This document shows positions 8,893 to 16,105 of a DNA stretch of 64,000 bases, piece after piece. Origin of the DNA: JANPCX01 sp046049865 (GTDB lineage: Bacteria > Pseudomonadota > Gammaproteobacteria > Burkholderiales > Burkholderiaceae_C). The stretch lies in assembly GCA_046049865.1 (NCBI GenBank), contig JBJOQO010000003.1, forward strand, positions 1 through 64,000. Direction: 5' to 3'. Numbering within the stretch: position 1 is the stretch's first letter; every line of letters starts with the position of its first letter. The notes under the pieces were generated by a model. It did no database searches. It was given only the letters and a program-made list of their open reading frames with translations, and was not told the origin of the DNA. The position numbers and the translations under genes were made by a program.

Positions 8893-8994
8893 TCAATCGC
8901 GCGAACATGCTGCGCATGTTCCAGCGCAATTTGGCTTTGCCGCAAGGCCTGTGGCCTTGTCGCCTCGATTGGCAATGAGTATTTTTTTAAACAT
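8893..8994 (-). CDS. 33-codon ORF starting with a duplicated accC N-terminus
   Basis: Reading from the upstream ATG gives 33 residues: the 11-residue AccC start MFKKILIANRG, then DKATGLAAKPNCAGTC and AACSRD, then TGA. The stop lies 12 bases before the accC ATG. It may be a relic of an insertion that duplicated the start of accC, or a translated leader peptide affecting accC translation. I see no direct evidence that it is translated; the sequence upstream (TACCCT) is not a strong ribosome-binding site. The downstream part encodes two short palindromes and does not resemble any protein I know. Confidence 0.35.
   Translation of the reverse strand: MFKKILIANRGDKATGLAAKPNCAGTCAACSRD
8903..8959. 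repeat. Two short palindromes between the accC start copies
   Basis: GAACATGC/GCATGTTC (8903-8910 and 8914-8921, 3-base loop) and CAAGGCC/GGCCTTG (8943-8949 and 8953-8959, 3-base loop) are both perfect. They make up most of the DNA between the two accC start copies and could fold as hairpins in the accB-accC message. Confidence 0.75.
8960..8994 (-). repeat. Direct repeat copy 2: duplicated 5' end of accC
   Basis: Near-identical (32/35) to the first 35 bases of accC, in the same orientation, 114 bp upstream, including the ATG. It lies between the accB stop and the true accC start. Confidence 0.9.
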
Positions 8995-9016
8995 AGGGTA
9001 GGGGCTCAGTCACCCG

Positions 9017-9478
9017 TCATTCAATGATCATCAAAGGCTGACCAAACTCCACTGCCTGGCCGTTTTCGCAGTTGATCTTGGTGACCGTGCCCGACTTGTC
9101 GGCTTCGATCTCGTTCATGATCTTCATGGCTTCAATGATGCAAATGGGTTCCCCCTCCTTCACCACCGAGCCGACTTCCACAAATGCTTTGGAGCCTGGG
9201 CTCGACGAGCGATAGAAAGTGCCAACCATCGGCGACTTCACCGCATGCCCGGCATCAATGACCGGTGCCGGTGCTGTCACATCGGCAACAGGCGCTGTGG
9301 TGACAGGGGCGGCAATGGGCGTCGGCGCCGTGGTTGGAGCGGCATATACGGGTACCGCCGCAGCCGCCGGATCGGATTTCACGATACGGACTTTGCCGTC
9401 GGCTTCTGTGATTTCCAGCTCAGAAATATTGGATTCAGAAACCAGGTCGATCAGTGTTTTGAGTTTGCGCAGGTCCAT
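9017..9478 (-). CDS. accB: Biotin carboxyl carrier protein of acetyl-CoA carboxylase
   Basis: Carries the biotin that shuttles CO2 between biotin carboxylase and carboxyltransferase, 153 residues. The start MDLRKLKTLIDL is chosen because GGAG lies seven bases upstream. It has the usual layout: a short N-terminal helix domain, an Ala/Pro/Thr/Val-rich flexible linker at about residues 45-80, and a C-terminal biotinyl domain. Biotin attaches at K119 in EAMKIMNEIEAD. It is first in the accB-accC-prmA transcription unit. The 266-bp gap before it (9479-9744) should contain the promoter, but I could not pick a convincing -35/-10 pair. Confidence 0.96.
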   Translation of the reverse strand: MDLRKLKTLIDLVSESNISELEITEADGKVRIVKSDPAAAAVPVYAAPTTAPTPIAAPVTTAPVADVTAPAPVIDAGHAVKSPMVGTFYRSSSPGSKAFVEVGSVVKEGEPICIIEAMKIMNEIEADKSGTVTKINCENGQAVEFGQPLMIIE

Positions 9479-9744
9479 CAAAGGTCTCCAACGAAATACG
9501 AACAACGGTTTTATGTTTGGGGGCAAAGCGGGCGCAATGCGCCGAACACTGGCTAACTTGTAGCGATCGGTGAGGAGGGCGCTGTTGATGCCAACGCATC
9601 ATCAAACCCGTCCCGCACCCACTTTGTGACATTCTGTGCGTCAAGAGGCGCGCAGTTTATGTCGACTTGAGCGCAAATCACAGCGGTTGACGGGAATTTA
9701 ATTCCGTGGCTTGAATTTTGCCGTTTTCTGACTCAAAGCCAACA

Positions 9745-10272
9745 TCAGCGCCACCCGCTCGCGGCCCAATCGCTCAAATCATCCTGTTTTAGCGGCCCCA
9801 ACTTCACCCGTTTCAGTACGCCTTGCGTACCCCACGCAGCAGTAAAGGGCAATTGACCGCCAATGTTGCCCAACTGGCGGCTGAAGTCCAAACCTGGCAA
9901 CCCAGCGATGGCCACCGGAAAACTAACTGGCACGCGCTTTAGAAAAGACTGCACTGCGGCCATGTTGTCCAGAGCCAATCCAATCACTTGCCAACCTTTT
10001 GGGCGCTGTTGTTGTGCAAAGGAATCCAATAGAGGCATTTCTTCTATACAGGGTGGGCACCAAGTGGCCCAGAAATTGACCACGAGCACTTGGCCTTGAA
10101 AATCAGCCAAGGCGAGGCTGCCGCCTTGGGGTTGCTCAAAACGTGTCTGCCACCAGGGCAGTTCACTGGCTGCGTTGGAAGGGGCGGCTTGCCGATGCCA
10201 CCAGGCCCAGCCCAGACCGCTGGCCGCCGCCGCGGTAGCAACCAGGCCTGTTGTGAGGTGCCGTCGCTTCAT
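9745..10272 (-). CDS. TlpA/ResA-like thioredoxin-fold oxidoreductase
   Basis: A 175-residue exported or membrane-anchored thioredoxin-family protein. The N-terminus is a twin-basic/hydrophobic signal or anchor (MKRRHLTTGLVATAAAASG). The redox centre is the CPPC motif at C72 and C75 within FWATWCPPCIEEMP, typical of TlpA/ResA periplasmic disulfide reductases. The partner is unknown; cytochrome c maturation or cell-envelope protein reduction are the usual roles. Its ATG overlaps the end of the upstream gene by four bases (ATGA), so the two are translationally coupled. Confidence 0.85.
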   Translation of the reverse strand: MKRRHLTTGLVATAAAASGLGWAWWHRQAAPSNAASELPWWQTRFEQPQGGSLALADFQGQVLVVNFWATWCPPCIEEMPLLDSFAQQQRPKGWQVIGLALDNMAAVQSFLKRVPVSFPVAIAGLPGLDFSRQLGNIGGQLPFTAAWGTQGVLKRVKLGPLKQDDLSDWAASGWR

Positions 10273-10889
10273 GGAGATTCGCTGTTGGTTGCAGCGGCGG
10301 CCATCAAGCGGCGCAGCGCCACAGCATCGCCGCGCTGGGTTTGACCGTCCGCATCTGGCTTGAGCCCGCCGCGCAGGTCGTCATGGTCCAGGATGGATAA
10401 ATGCACGGTGACGGGTTCGCCCAGCGCGGCGCACGGCCAGGCCAAGGTGAGCACATCCACGGGTTGACCGCGCGGACTGTCGATGCTGCCCACGTCATAA
10501 CTGATTTTTTGATTCAGCAGTTCAATTTCAGCGGCTTTGCTGTCATCGCAGAACAGCTGCAAATGCACGGAATTCAGGCGGGTTGCGGTGCCTCGCCACA
10601 CGGCACCGGTGAGGTGGGGGCGAAACTCAGCCAGCCTGTCCATCCACAACAAAGCCACTTCACGAAGCGCCGCAAGTTCACCAGGCTGGCTGTTGGCGCA
10701 GAACAAAGCCAGGTACTCGCGCACCTCTTCTTCCAGCAATTGATTGCTGGGCAGCTCGGCCTTGCGGTTGCTGCTGTGTCCCAATGCTTTGGCCGCCCGC
10801 CGCTTGGCGGGGCCGTACTCCATGCCTTCTTCGACCACCAAGCGGGCGGCAGTGGCGGCGATTTCTTGGGTGATCAAGTACGCGGTCAT
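10269..10889 (-). CDS. Conserved protein of unknown function
   Basis: A 206-residue soluble protein with no catalytic motif I recognise. It has a helical N-terminal part (ITQEIAATAARLVVEEGMEYG, then a basic AKRRAAKALG segment) and a mixed C-terminal half. There is no signal peptide or membrane segment. It overlaps mtgA upstream and the TlpA-like gene downstream by four bases each, so all three are probably translated as a coupled unit. The setting suggests an envelope or cell-wall link, but that is inference from position only. Confidence 0.7.
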   Translation of the reverse strand: MTAYLITQEIAATAARLVVEEGMEYGPAKRRAAKALGHSSNRKAELPSNQLLEEEVREYLALFCANSQPGELAALREVALLWMDRLAEFRPHLTGAVWRGTATRLNSVHLQLFCDDSKAAEIELLNQKISYDVGSIDSPRGQPVDVLTLAWPCAALGEPVTVHLSILDHDDLRGGLKPDADGQTQRGDAVALRRLMAAAATNSESP

Positions 10890-11644
10890 GGCACCTCCAC
10901 CGCGCTCATTCGCGCCGCCACGGTGCCGGCGCGGCCATTCACATAGGCAGATTGAGGTCGCTTTTCAAACCGTTTGGGGGCGGGCAACATGACCGCCAGG
11001 CGGGCGGACGCCATGGTTGAAAGTTGCGCGGCGTTTTGTCGGAAGTAATGCTGTGCCGCTGCTTGTGCACCGAAAACTCCTTCGCCCCATTCCACATGGT
11101 TGAGGTAAATCTCCAAGATGCGCTGTTTGCTGAGCACCGCTTCCAGCATGCCGGTGATCAAAAACTCTTGGGCCTTACGCGCCAGGTTGCGTTCGCCACT
11201 GAGAAAAAGGTTCTTGGCCAGTTGTTGGGTGATGGTGGAGCCACCGACGACCTTGGGCGCGACCTTGGTGGACACGGGGCGCTTTTCGAGCTGCTCATTG
11301 CGTTTATCAGCCCACTCTTGCGCTTTGAGGTTGCGCTCCCAGGCTTTCTCGATGGCATCCCACTCAATGCCGCTGTGATCCGCGAACTTGGCATCTTCGG
11401 ACGCGATGACCGCACGTTTAAGTTGATTGGAAATGCCGTCGTAAGGCACCCAGTTTTGTTGCCAGGTGAAGGCGAGTTTTTTCTCCAACACCAACCGCGC
11501 CAGCTCGGAACGCTCGAAGGTGGTCGATTCAGGTGCGACCACCGTCATCATGGCGATGCGCAGAAAAAAATAAAGCTGTAGCGCCAGAGCCGCCAGCAAA
11601 AATACGCCCACCAAGCGCAACGCGGTTTGAGCGGCTGCGTTCAC
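10886..11644 (-). CDS. mtgA: Monofunctional biosynthetic peptidoglycan transglycosylase
   Basis: Polymerises lipid II into glycan strands at the inner membrane. Starting at the GTG that overlaps the aroE stop (GTGA) gives 252 residues, the normal MtgA size; earlier in-frame starts would run into aroE. There is one N-terminal membrane anchor (LVGVFLLAALALQLYFFL), then a GT51 domain. The GT51 motifs are ASEDAKFADHSGIEWDAI (catalytic Glu in SED), GGSTITQQLAKNLFLSG, KQRILEIYLNHVEWGEG, and the late FGAQAAAQHYF. It lies in an overlapping chain aroE-mtgA-unknown-tlpA. Confidence 0.94.
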   Translation of the reverse strand: MNAAAQTALRLVGVFLLAALALQLYFFLRIAMMTVVAPESTTFERSELARLVLEKKLAFTWQQNWVPYDGISNQLKRAVIASEDAKFADHSGIEWDAIEKAWERNLKAQEWADKRNEQLEKRPVSTKVAPKVVGGSTITQQLAKNLFLSGERNLARKAQEFLITGMLEAVLSKQRILEIYLNHVEWGEGVFGAQAAAQHYFRQNAAQLSTMASARLAVMLPAPKRFEKRPQSAYVNGRAGTVAARMSAVEVP

Positions 11645-12504
11645 GGTGATGCAAGTCTGGCTCGCAACGATGCCAACACCGGCGCGGTTTGCGGTTGAAC
11701 ACCGCGCCACAAACTGAAGGCTTCGGCGGCTTGTTCCACCAACATCCCCAGGCCGTCGCGGCCATAGGCACCGTGCTGCTCCGCCCATTGAATGAAGCCT
11801 TGGGCTGCCGGGCCGTACATCATGTCCAGGGCCAAGCCGCCCGGCCGCAATACGCTGGCGTCAACGGGAACGTCGCCACCTTGCAAACTGCTGCTGCTGG
11901 CGTTGACGACCACATCGAATTGTTCGCCACAGCGGTCCAGTGGCTGCGTTTGCAGTTGCACGCCGTGGTCGGCCGCCCATGTTTGGTGGCTTTGGATCAC
12001 GGCTTGTGCTTTGTCCAGTGAGCGATTGGTCACAACGAGTGTGTGCGGGCGCTCTGCCAGCAAGGCTCCGAGCGCTCCAGCTGCTGCGCCGCCTGCGCCG
12101 ATGACCAGCACCTTGATGCCTGCCAGCGCAACGCCTGCGTTGAGTTGAATGTCGCGAACCAGGCCTGCACCGTCGGTGTTGTCGGCCAGCCAGCCGTCCT
12201 TGTCAAAACGTAAGGTATTGGCCGCGCCTGCCAAACGAGCGCGGGGCGTGTGTGACTGTGCCAATCCGAACGCCTCAAACTTGAACGGGACCGTGACGTT
12301 GCAGCCGCGTGCGACAGCGCCGTCCTCTGTGTTGCTCGCAAAAGTTCGGACGGTGTCAGCGAAAGCTTCCAGCGGGCACAACAAACGTTCATACCGTAGC
12401 AGTTGGTCGGTTTGCTGCGCGAACTGCTGGTGGATATAGGGCGACTGGCTGTGCGCGACTGGATTGCCGGCCACGGCGTAGCGGTCAATTGCAGGCGGAT
12501 TCAT
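11641..12504 (-). CDS. aroE: Shikimate dehydrogenase
   Basis: NADPH-dependent reduction of 3-dehydroshikimate in the aromatic amino-acid pathway, 287 residues. The shikimate-binding serines are S19 and S21 in NPVAHSQSPYIH. The catalytic Lys is K75 in CNVTVPFKFEAF and its Asp partner lies in ADNTDGAG. The dinucleotide loop is VIGAGGAAAGALGAL, and TNRS provides the basic residue for the NADP phosphate. Its ATG overlaps the stop of the TonB-like gene by four bases, and its stop overlaps the mtgA start. Confidence 0.95.
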   Translation of the reverse strand: MNPPAIDRYAVAGNPVAHSQSPYIHQQFAQQTDQLLRYERLLCPLEAFADTVRTFASNTEDGAVARGCNVTVPFKFEAFGLAQSHTPRARLAGAANTLRFDKDGWLADNTDGAGLVRDIQLNAGVALAGIKVLVIGAGGAAAGALGALLAERPHTLVVTNRSLDKAQAVIQSHQTWAADHGVQLQTQPLDRCGEQFDVVVNASSSSLQGGDVPVDASVLRPGGLALDMMYGPAAQGFIQWAEQHGAYGRDGLGMLVEQAAEAFSLWRGVQPQTAPVLASLRARLASP

Positions 12505-13382
12505 GGGGGTGTTGTGCTGGACACCACGGGCGCAAGCGGAATGGCTTCCATGCCATCCTCTCGGCTGAAACGAAAGCGTGACGTGACCACAAGCTGATCC
12601 GCCTGCCCGCGCATCTTGGCTGGAAAGTTGAGAAACGGAGACGCTGCCATCACGATAGCCACGGCCTGGCGATCCAGCACCTTGGATTTGGACGCGCGAA
12701 CGATTTCTGTTTCCACGACACGCCCGGCCGCGTCTACCGTGATGTTCATCGTCAATTCACCATAAATTTTTCGACCTTGGTGGCTGGGGAAGTTGCGTGT
12801 ACCGCGATCTTCAATCTTCCTGCGCAGCTGGTCGTAGTACTGGGCGTAAATTTCTTCGCGCGTGGCAGGACTGACGTAACGTTTTTTCGGACGAGAATTT
12901 TCTTCGTTGACGCGTTTTTCTATCTCGGCCAACAGTTCGACCAATTTGCGTCGTTTGTCTTCAAGGGCAGTTTCTTGCGGCGATCCTTTGTCTTGTCGGG
13001 GATCGGGTGGCGGTAGCAGGGCCAGATCGCGCCGAAGTTGCGCGAGCAACTGTTGTTGTGCTTGCTGCAACTGCTCGACTTGGCGTTTGGCGTCTTCCTC
13101 CGCGTTGCCGAGCGTCATCGTGGGCGCTGGCGGCAAAGGCGAAGTCGCACGCCCGCGCTCCACGTCTCCACCACCCGTGAGGTTGGCTTGCGCAATGGCC
13201 TGTGCCTGCGGCGGGGCCTCTGATGAACGGGCGTTGACCAGTATCACTTCCAGTGGCGTGTCTTGGAACACGCGGTTGAAACCCTCAGGGTTGGCGAAAC
13301 GCGCGAATGCCAAGAGTGCATGCAGTCCCAAGGAAAAACCCAGGGCAATCTGCATGGTCGAGAAACGCTTGAGGAAGGACAT
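12501..13382 (-). CDS. TonB-like C-terminal domain protein
   Basis: A 293-residue envelope protein. An N-terminal membrane anchor (IALGFSLGLHALLAFARFA) is followed by a Pro/Ala/Gln-rich region. A coiled-coil segment follows (Gln-rich, then EDKRRKLVELLAEIEKRV). The TonB-type C-terminal domain has GELTMNITVDAAGRVVETEI and ASPFLNFPAKMR. Such proteins span the periplasm and transmit proton-motive force or act as scaffolds; no exbB/exbD is nearby. Its start is 21 bp after the ribonuclease gene, and its end overlaps aroE. Which receptor it serves, if any, cannot be told. Confidence 0.82.
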   Translation of the reverse strand: MSFLKRFSTMQIALGFSLGLHALLAFARFANPEGFNRVFQDTPLEVILVNARSSEAPPQAQAIAQANLTGGGDVERGRATSPLPPAPTMTLGNAEEDAKRQVEQLQQAQQQLLAQLRRDLALLPPPDPRQDKGSPQETALEDKRRKLVELLAEIEKRVNEENSRPKKRYVSPATREEIYAQYYDQLRRKIEDRGTRNFPSHQGRKIYGELTMNITVDAAGRVVETEIVRASKSKVLDRQAVAIVMAASPFLNFPAKMRGQADQLVVTSRFRFSREDGMEAIPLAPVVSSTTPP

Positions 13383-13403
13383 TGCGACGTCGTTTTGATG
13401 AAC

Positions 13404-15455
13404 TCAAGAGGCGGGCGTGGCAGCGGGCCCCACCTCGGCACTGTCTTGCAAATCAATGGCCAGTGTCAATCCACCCGCTGAAGCTGCGGTCTCATCGTTG
13501 TCGTCAGACTCTGTCTCGGGAGTGGCGTCTGTGGCGTCGTTGTCCAGGCGCACCAGAAGTTGTCCGTGAACATCCAGGGTGAGCAAATCACAGCCCGTGA
13601 TCCGCACACGCACCTGCGCGTTGCGGGGCAAGCTCTCGCATCCCGTGGCGCGCAAAACCAAGGGCAAATCGTCTGCACGTACCAGACCGTCTTTCATGAC
13701 GGACGCATTCAATTCTTGAACGCTGTTTTGTTGCAGGTACTTCAGTGTCCAGTAACGCTCAATGCCGGACTGGAACCCGTTGTAAGCGGTGTAGGCCGCG
13801 TCAAACCCCGAGATGATGGCAAAAAGTGCGGTGTCCTTGGGTTTGAACGGTGCCACCAAGGCGGCGGTGCGACCATGTTGGGCGCAAGCAATGATTTGCC
13901 ACTGGTTGACCAAGTCCACATAACGGCGCAGCGGCGAGGTGGCCCAGGTGTATTGCGCGACACCCATGCCTGCATGGGGCAGGGCCTTGGTGCTCATGCG
14001 GACTTTGATGCCCGGTGCGAGGCTGGCTTGGCTGCGGTAAATGCCCGGCACACCACAATCGTTGAGCCAACCGCCCCAGGTGCTGTTGGCGAGAATCATG
14101 GCTTCTGCCACGATCAAATCCAGCGGCGCGCCGCGCTGGCGTGTGCTGATGCGAACGATTTCGTCGCCTGCGGGTTCTGCGCTGTCACTGCGCTCTACGC
14201 CCTCCAGGTTGAAGTTGTAGTCCGGTCGGTTGAAGTTTTCTGGTTTGCCGCGTACCACTTCGCGCGCGGCCTTTAAATGGCGCGCCAATCGAAAAGCGAA
14301 TGCCAGTTCGGGTGCAAATTCGTAAGTGGCAGCGGACTCGCCCGTGAGCGAACCTTCGGTGACGACGGCATCCAGCTGGTCGTGCCTGAGGTTGGCGGCA
14401 ATCCACACTTGTTCGAGCTTGGTCTCTGTTGCCGTCACAGCCAGTGTGGCTTCATCCATGGTGACGTAAAGCGACACCGCGGGGCAGTTGCGCCCGGCTT
14501 GCAGCGTGTAACTCTGCACGACGTCATCGGGCAACATGGTCAACTTGTGGCCGGGCATGTAGACCGTGGACAGCCTGTCGCGCGCCACCTTGTCAACCGG
14601 GCTGTCAGGCAAGATCGCCAGTCCCGGCGCCGCGATGTGCACGCCGAACACCACGGTGCCTGTGCCCAGGCCTTGCACCGACAACGCGTCGTCAATCTCC
14701 GTGGTTTGAGAGTCGTCAATGGAGAATGCTTGCACCGCTGCCAGAGGCAAGGCCTCCTTGATTGCTGGGGCTTGCAAAGCGGGAAAGCCGGTTCCTTTGG
14801 GGAACTCCTCAAACAGAAAACGTTTCCAGTGGAACTGGTAGGGAGAGGTGATGGCACCCGCTTGTGTCAACAAATCGAGCGGTGCTTTTTGTGATCGCTT
14901 GGCTGCTTCCACCACTGCCTTGTATTCGGCAGCGTTTTTGTCTGGTTTGAACAAAATTTTGTAAAGCTGCTCACGAACGGGTGCTGGACAACCACCGGCC
15001 ATCAGTTCTTGCGCCCACGCTTCAATTTGCGCAGCCTGTTGTTTTTTGCGCTCGATGCCCAGCAGTGCTGCCTTCACGATCTCTTGCGGTGCTTTTTTGA
15101 ACTGCCCCTTGCCCAAGCGACGGAAGTAATGCGGTGCATCGAACAGTCGAAAGAGAGCGGCTGCCTGATGGGGCAGGTCGGCGTCTTTGCTGAAGTAGTC
15201 GCGTGCCAGCTCGGCAAAGCCGAATTCGTCCTCGGATGCAAACTCCCAAGCCAAGTCCAAATCAATGTCGCCAGAAATTTGTTTGGCTGCGGCAATCAAT
15301 TCAGCTGGAGCGGGCGCGGCGAACTTCAGCATCACGTTGCTCGACTTCACCTTGACGCGTTTGCCGGAATCGAGCTCGATCTGCATCGAGCTGTCTGCTT
15401 CGGACATGATGCGCCCCGCCAGGAACTTGCCTGTTTCTTCAAAAAGTACGTACAT
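13404..15455 (-). CDS. RNB-domain exoribonuclease (RNase II/R family)
   Basis: A 683-residue 3'-5' exoribonuclease-like protein. The RNB catalytic signature is seen as AFSIDDSQTTEIDDAL, whose clustered Asp residues bind Mg2+, and later RNB blocks include STVYMPGHKLTMLP and QYTWATSPLRRYVDLVNQ. The N-terminal part (first 200 residues) is not a typical cold-shock pair, and the C-terminal S1 domain looks short, so it is nearer the stand-alone RNB proteins of Burkholderiales than canonical rnr. It lies between lptM and the TonB-like gene with gaps of 30 and 21 bp, so it is likely in the same operon. Confidence 0.88.
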   Translation of the reverse strand: MYVLFEETGKFLAGRIMSEADSSMQIELDSGKRVKVKSSNVMLKFAAPAPAELIAAAKQISGDIDLDLAWEFASEDEFGFAELARDYFSKDADLPHQAAALFRLFDAPHYFRRLGKGQFKKAPQEIVKAALLGIERKKQQAAQIEAWAQELMAGGCPAPVREQLYKILFKPDKNAAEYKAVVEAAKRSQKAPLDLLTQAGAITSPYQFHWKRFLFEEFPKGTGFPALQAPAIKEALPLAAVQAFSIDDSQTTEIDDALSVQGLGTGTVVFGVHIAAPGLAILPDSPVDKVARDRLSTVYMPGHKLTMLPDDVVQSYTLQAGRNCPAVSLYVTMDEATLAVTATETKLEQVWIAANLRHDQLDAVVTEGSLTGESAATYEFAPELAFAFRLARHLKAAREVVRGKPENFNRPDYNFNLEGVERSDSAEPAGDEIVRISTRQRGAPLDLIVAEAMILANSTWGGWLNDCGVPGIYRSQASLAPGIKVRMSTKALPHAGMGVAQYTWATSPLRRYVDLVNQWQIIACAQHGRTAALVAPFKPKDTALFAIISGFDAAYTAYNGFQSGIERYWTLKYLQQNSVQELNASVMKDGLVRADDLPLVLRATGCESLPRNAQVRVRITGCDLLTLDVHGQLLVRLDNDATDATPETESDDNDETAASAGGLTLAIDLQDSAEVGPAATPAS

Positions 15456-15485
15456 GAGATAGATTGTCGCTGACCAGTTTTTTTG

Positions 15486-15716
15486 TCAGCGCTGCGGCGA
15501 CGGTGCTGCGCTGGCAGCCGCAGCAGGCAGGGGTGCAGCATTTGGGGTGCTGGTGGTTTTGGCAGGGTGGGTCAGAGGTCCTTTTTGACCGCAGGCACCT
15601 AACAAACACAATGCAGCCACGAGCCAGCCTAAAGACACGCTTCCAGTGACCCCTCGTTCTCGGCACAGGATCAAGGGTCTTTTCGGGATGGCTACACTGT
15701 TTGAAGATTGATTCAT
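15486..15716 (-). CDS. lptM: LptM/YifL-type small lipoprotein
   Basis: A 76-residue predicted outer-membrane lipoprotein. The lipobox LLGAC (C42) is immediately followed by GQKGPL, the hallmark of the LptM (YifL) family that assists LptD maturation. A low-complexity Pro/Ala tail follows. The start is uncertain: the ATG at 15716 gives a long 41-residue signal region and has no clear ribosome-binding site, while a TTG 14 codons in would give a more usual signal. It is divergent from cyaY, the normal neighbour pair, but the lysA gene usually downstream is replaced by the RNB ribonuclease. Confidence 0.8.
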   Translation of the reverse strand: MNQSSNSVAIPKRPLILCRERGVTGSVSLGWLVAALCLLGACGQKGPLTHPAKTTSTPNAAPLPAAAASAAPSPQR

Positions 15717-15729
15717 GGTACTGATTTTA

Positions 15730-16089
15730 ATGACCGACATGCAACCCACGCCACTGACCGACGCTGAGTATCGCCGCATCACCGACACGCTCTTGACGCG
15801 AATTGAGGCCACCGTGGACGAATGGCTGCAAAACGACGTGGTGGACATTGATGCCCACCGCACGGGCGGGTTGCTAGAGCTAAGTTTCCCCGGCGGCAGC
15901 AAAGTGGTGGTCAACACTCAGCCTCCTTTGCACGAACTTTGGCTTGCTGCCCGCTCTGGCGGTTTTCACTACAAATTTGTCGGTGGTCTGTGGCGCGACA
16001 CTCGCGACGGCCGCGACTTCTTCGAGGTGTTGTCAGTTTGCGCCTCCGAGCAAGCAGGACAAGCGCTGAAGTTTGCTGCGACCGTCTGA
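15730..16089 (+). CDS. cyaY: Frataxin-like iron donor protein CyaY
   Basis: A 119-residue frataxin homologue that regulates iron delivery in Fe-S cluster assembly. An acidic first helix (LTDAEYRRITDTLLTRIE, VDEWLQNDVVDID) is followed by the frataxin sheet with GGLLELSFPGGSKVVVNTQ and HELWLAARSGGFHYKF. The start could be 15715, 15730 or 15739; 15730 (MTDMQPTPL) is a compromise because none has a strong ribosome-binding site. It is divergent from lptM, with 5' ends nearly touching, and converges on mrcA. Confidence 0.92.
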   Translation: MTDMQPTPLTDAEYRRITDTLLTRIEATVDEWLQNDVVDIDAHRTGGLLELSFPGGSKVVVNTQPPLHELWLAARSGGFHYKFVGGLWRDTRDGRDFFEVLSVCASEQAGQALKFAATV

Positions 16090-16105
16090 TCGGGGGTAAT
16101 CTTTA

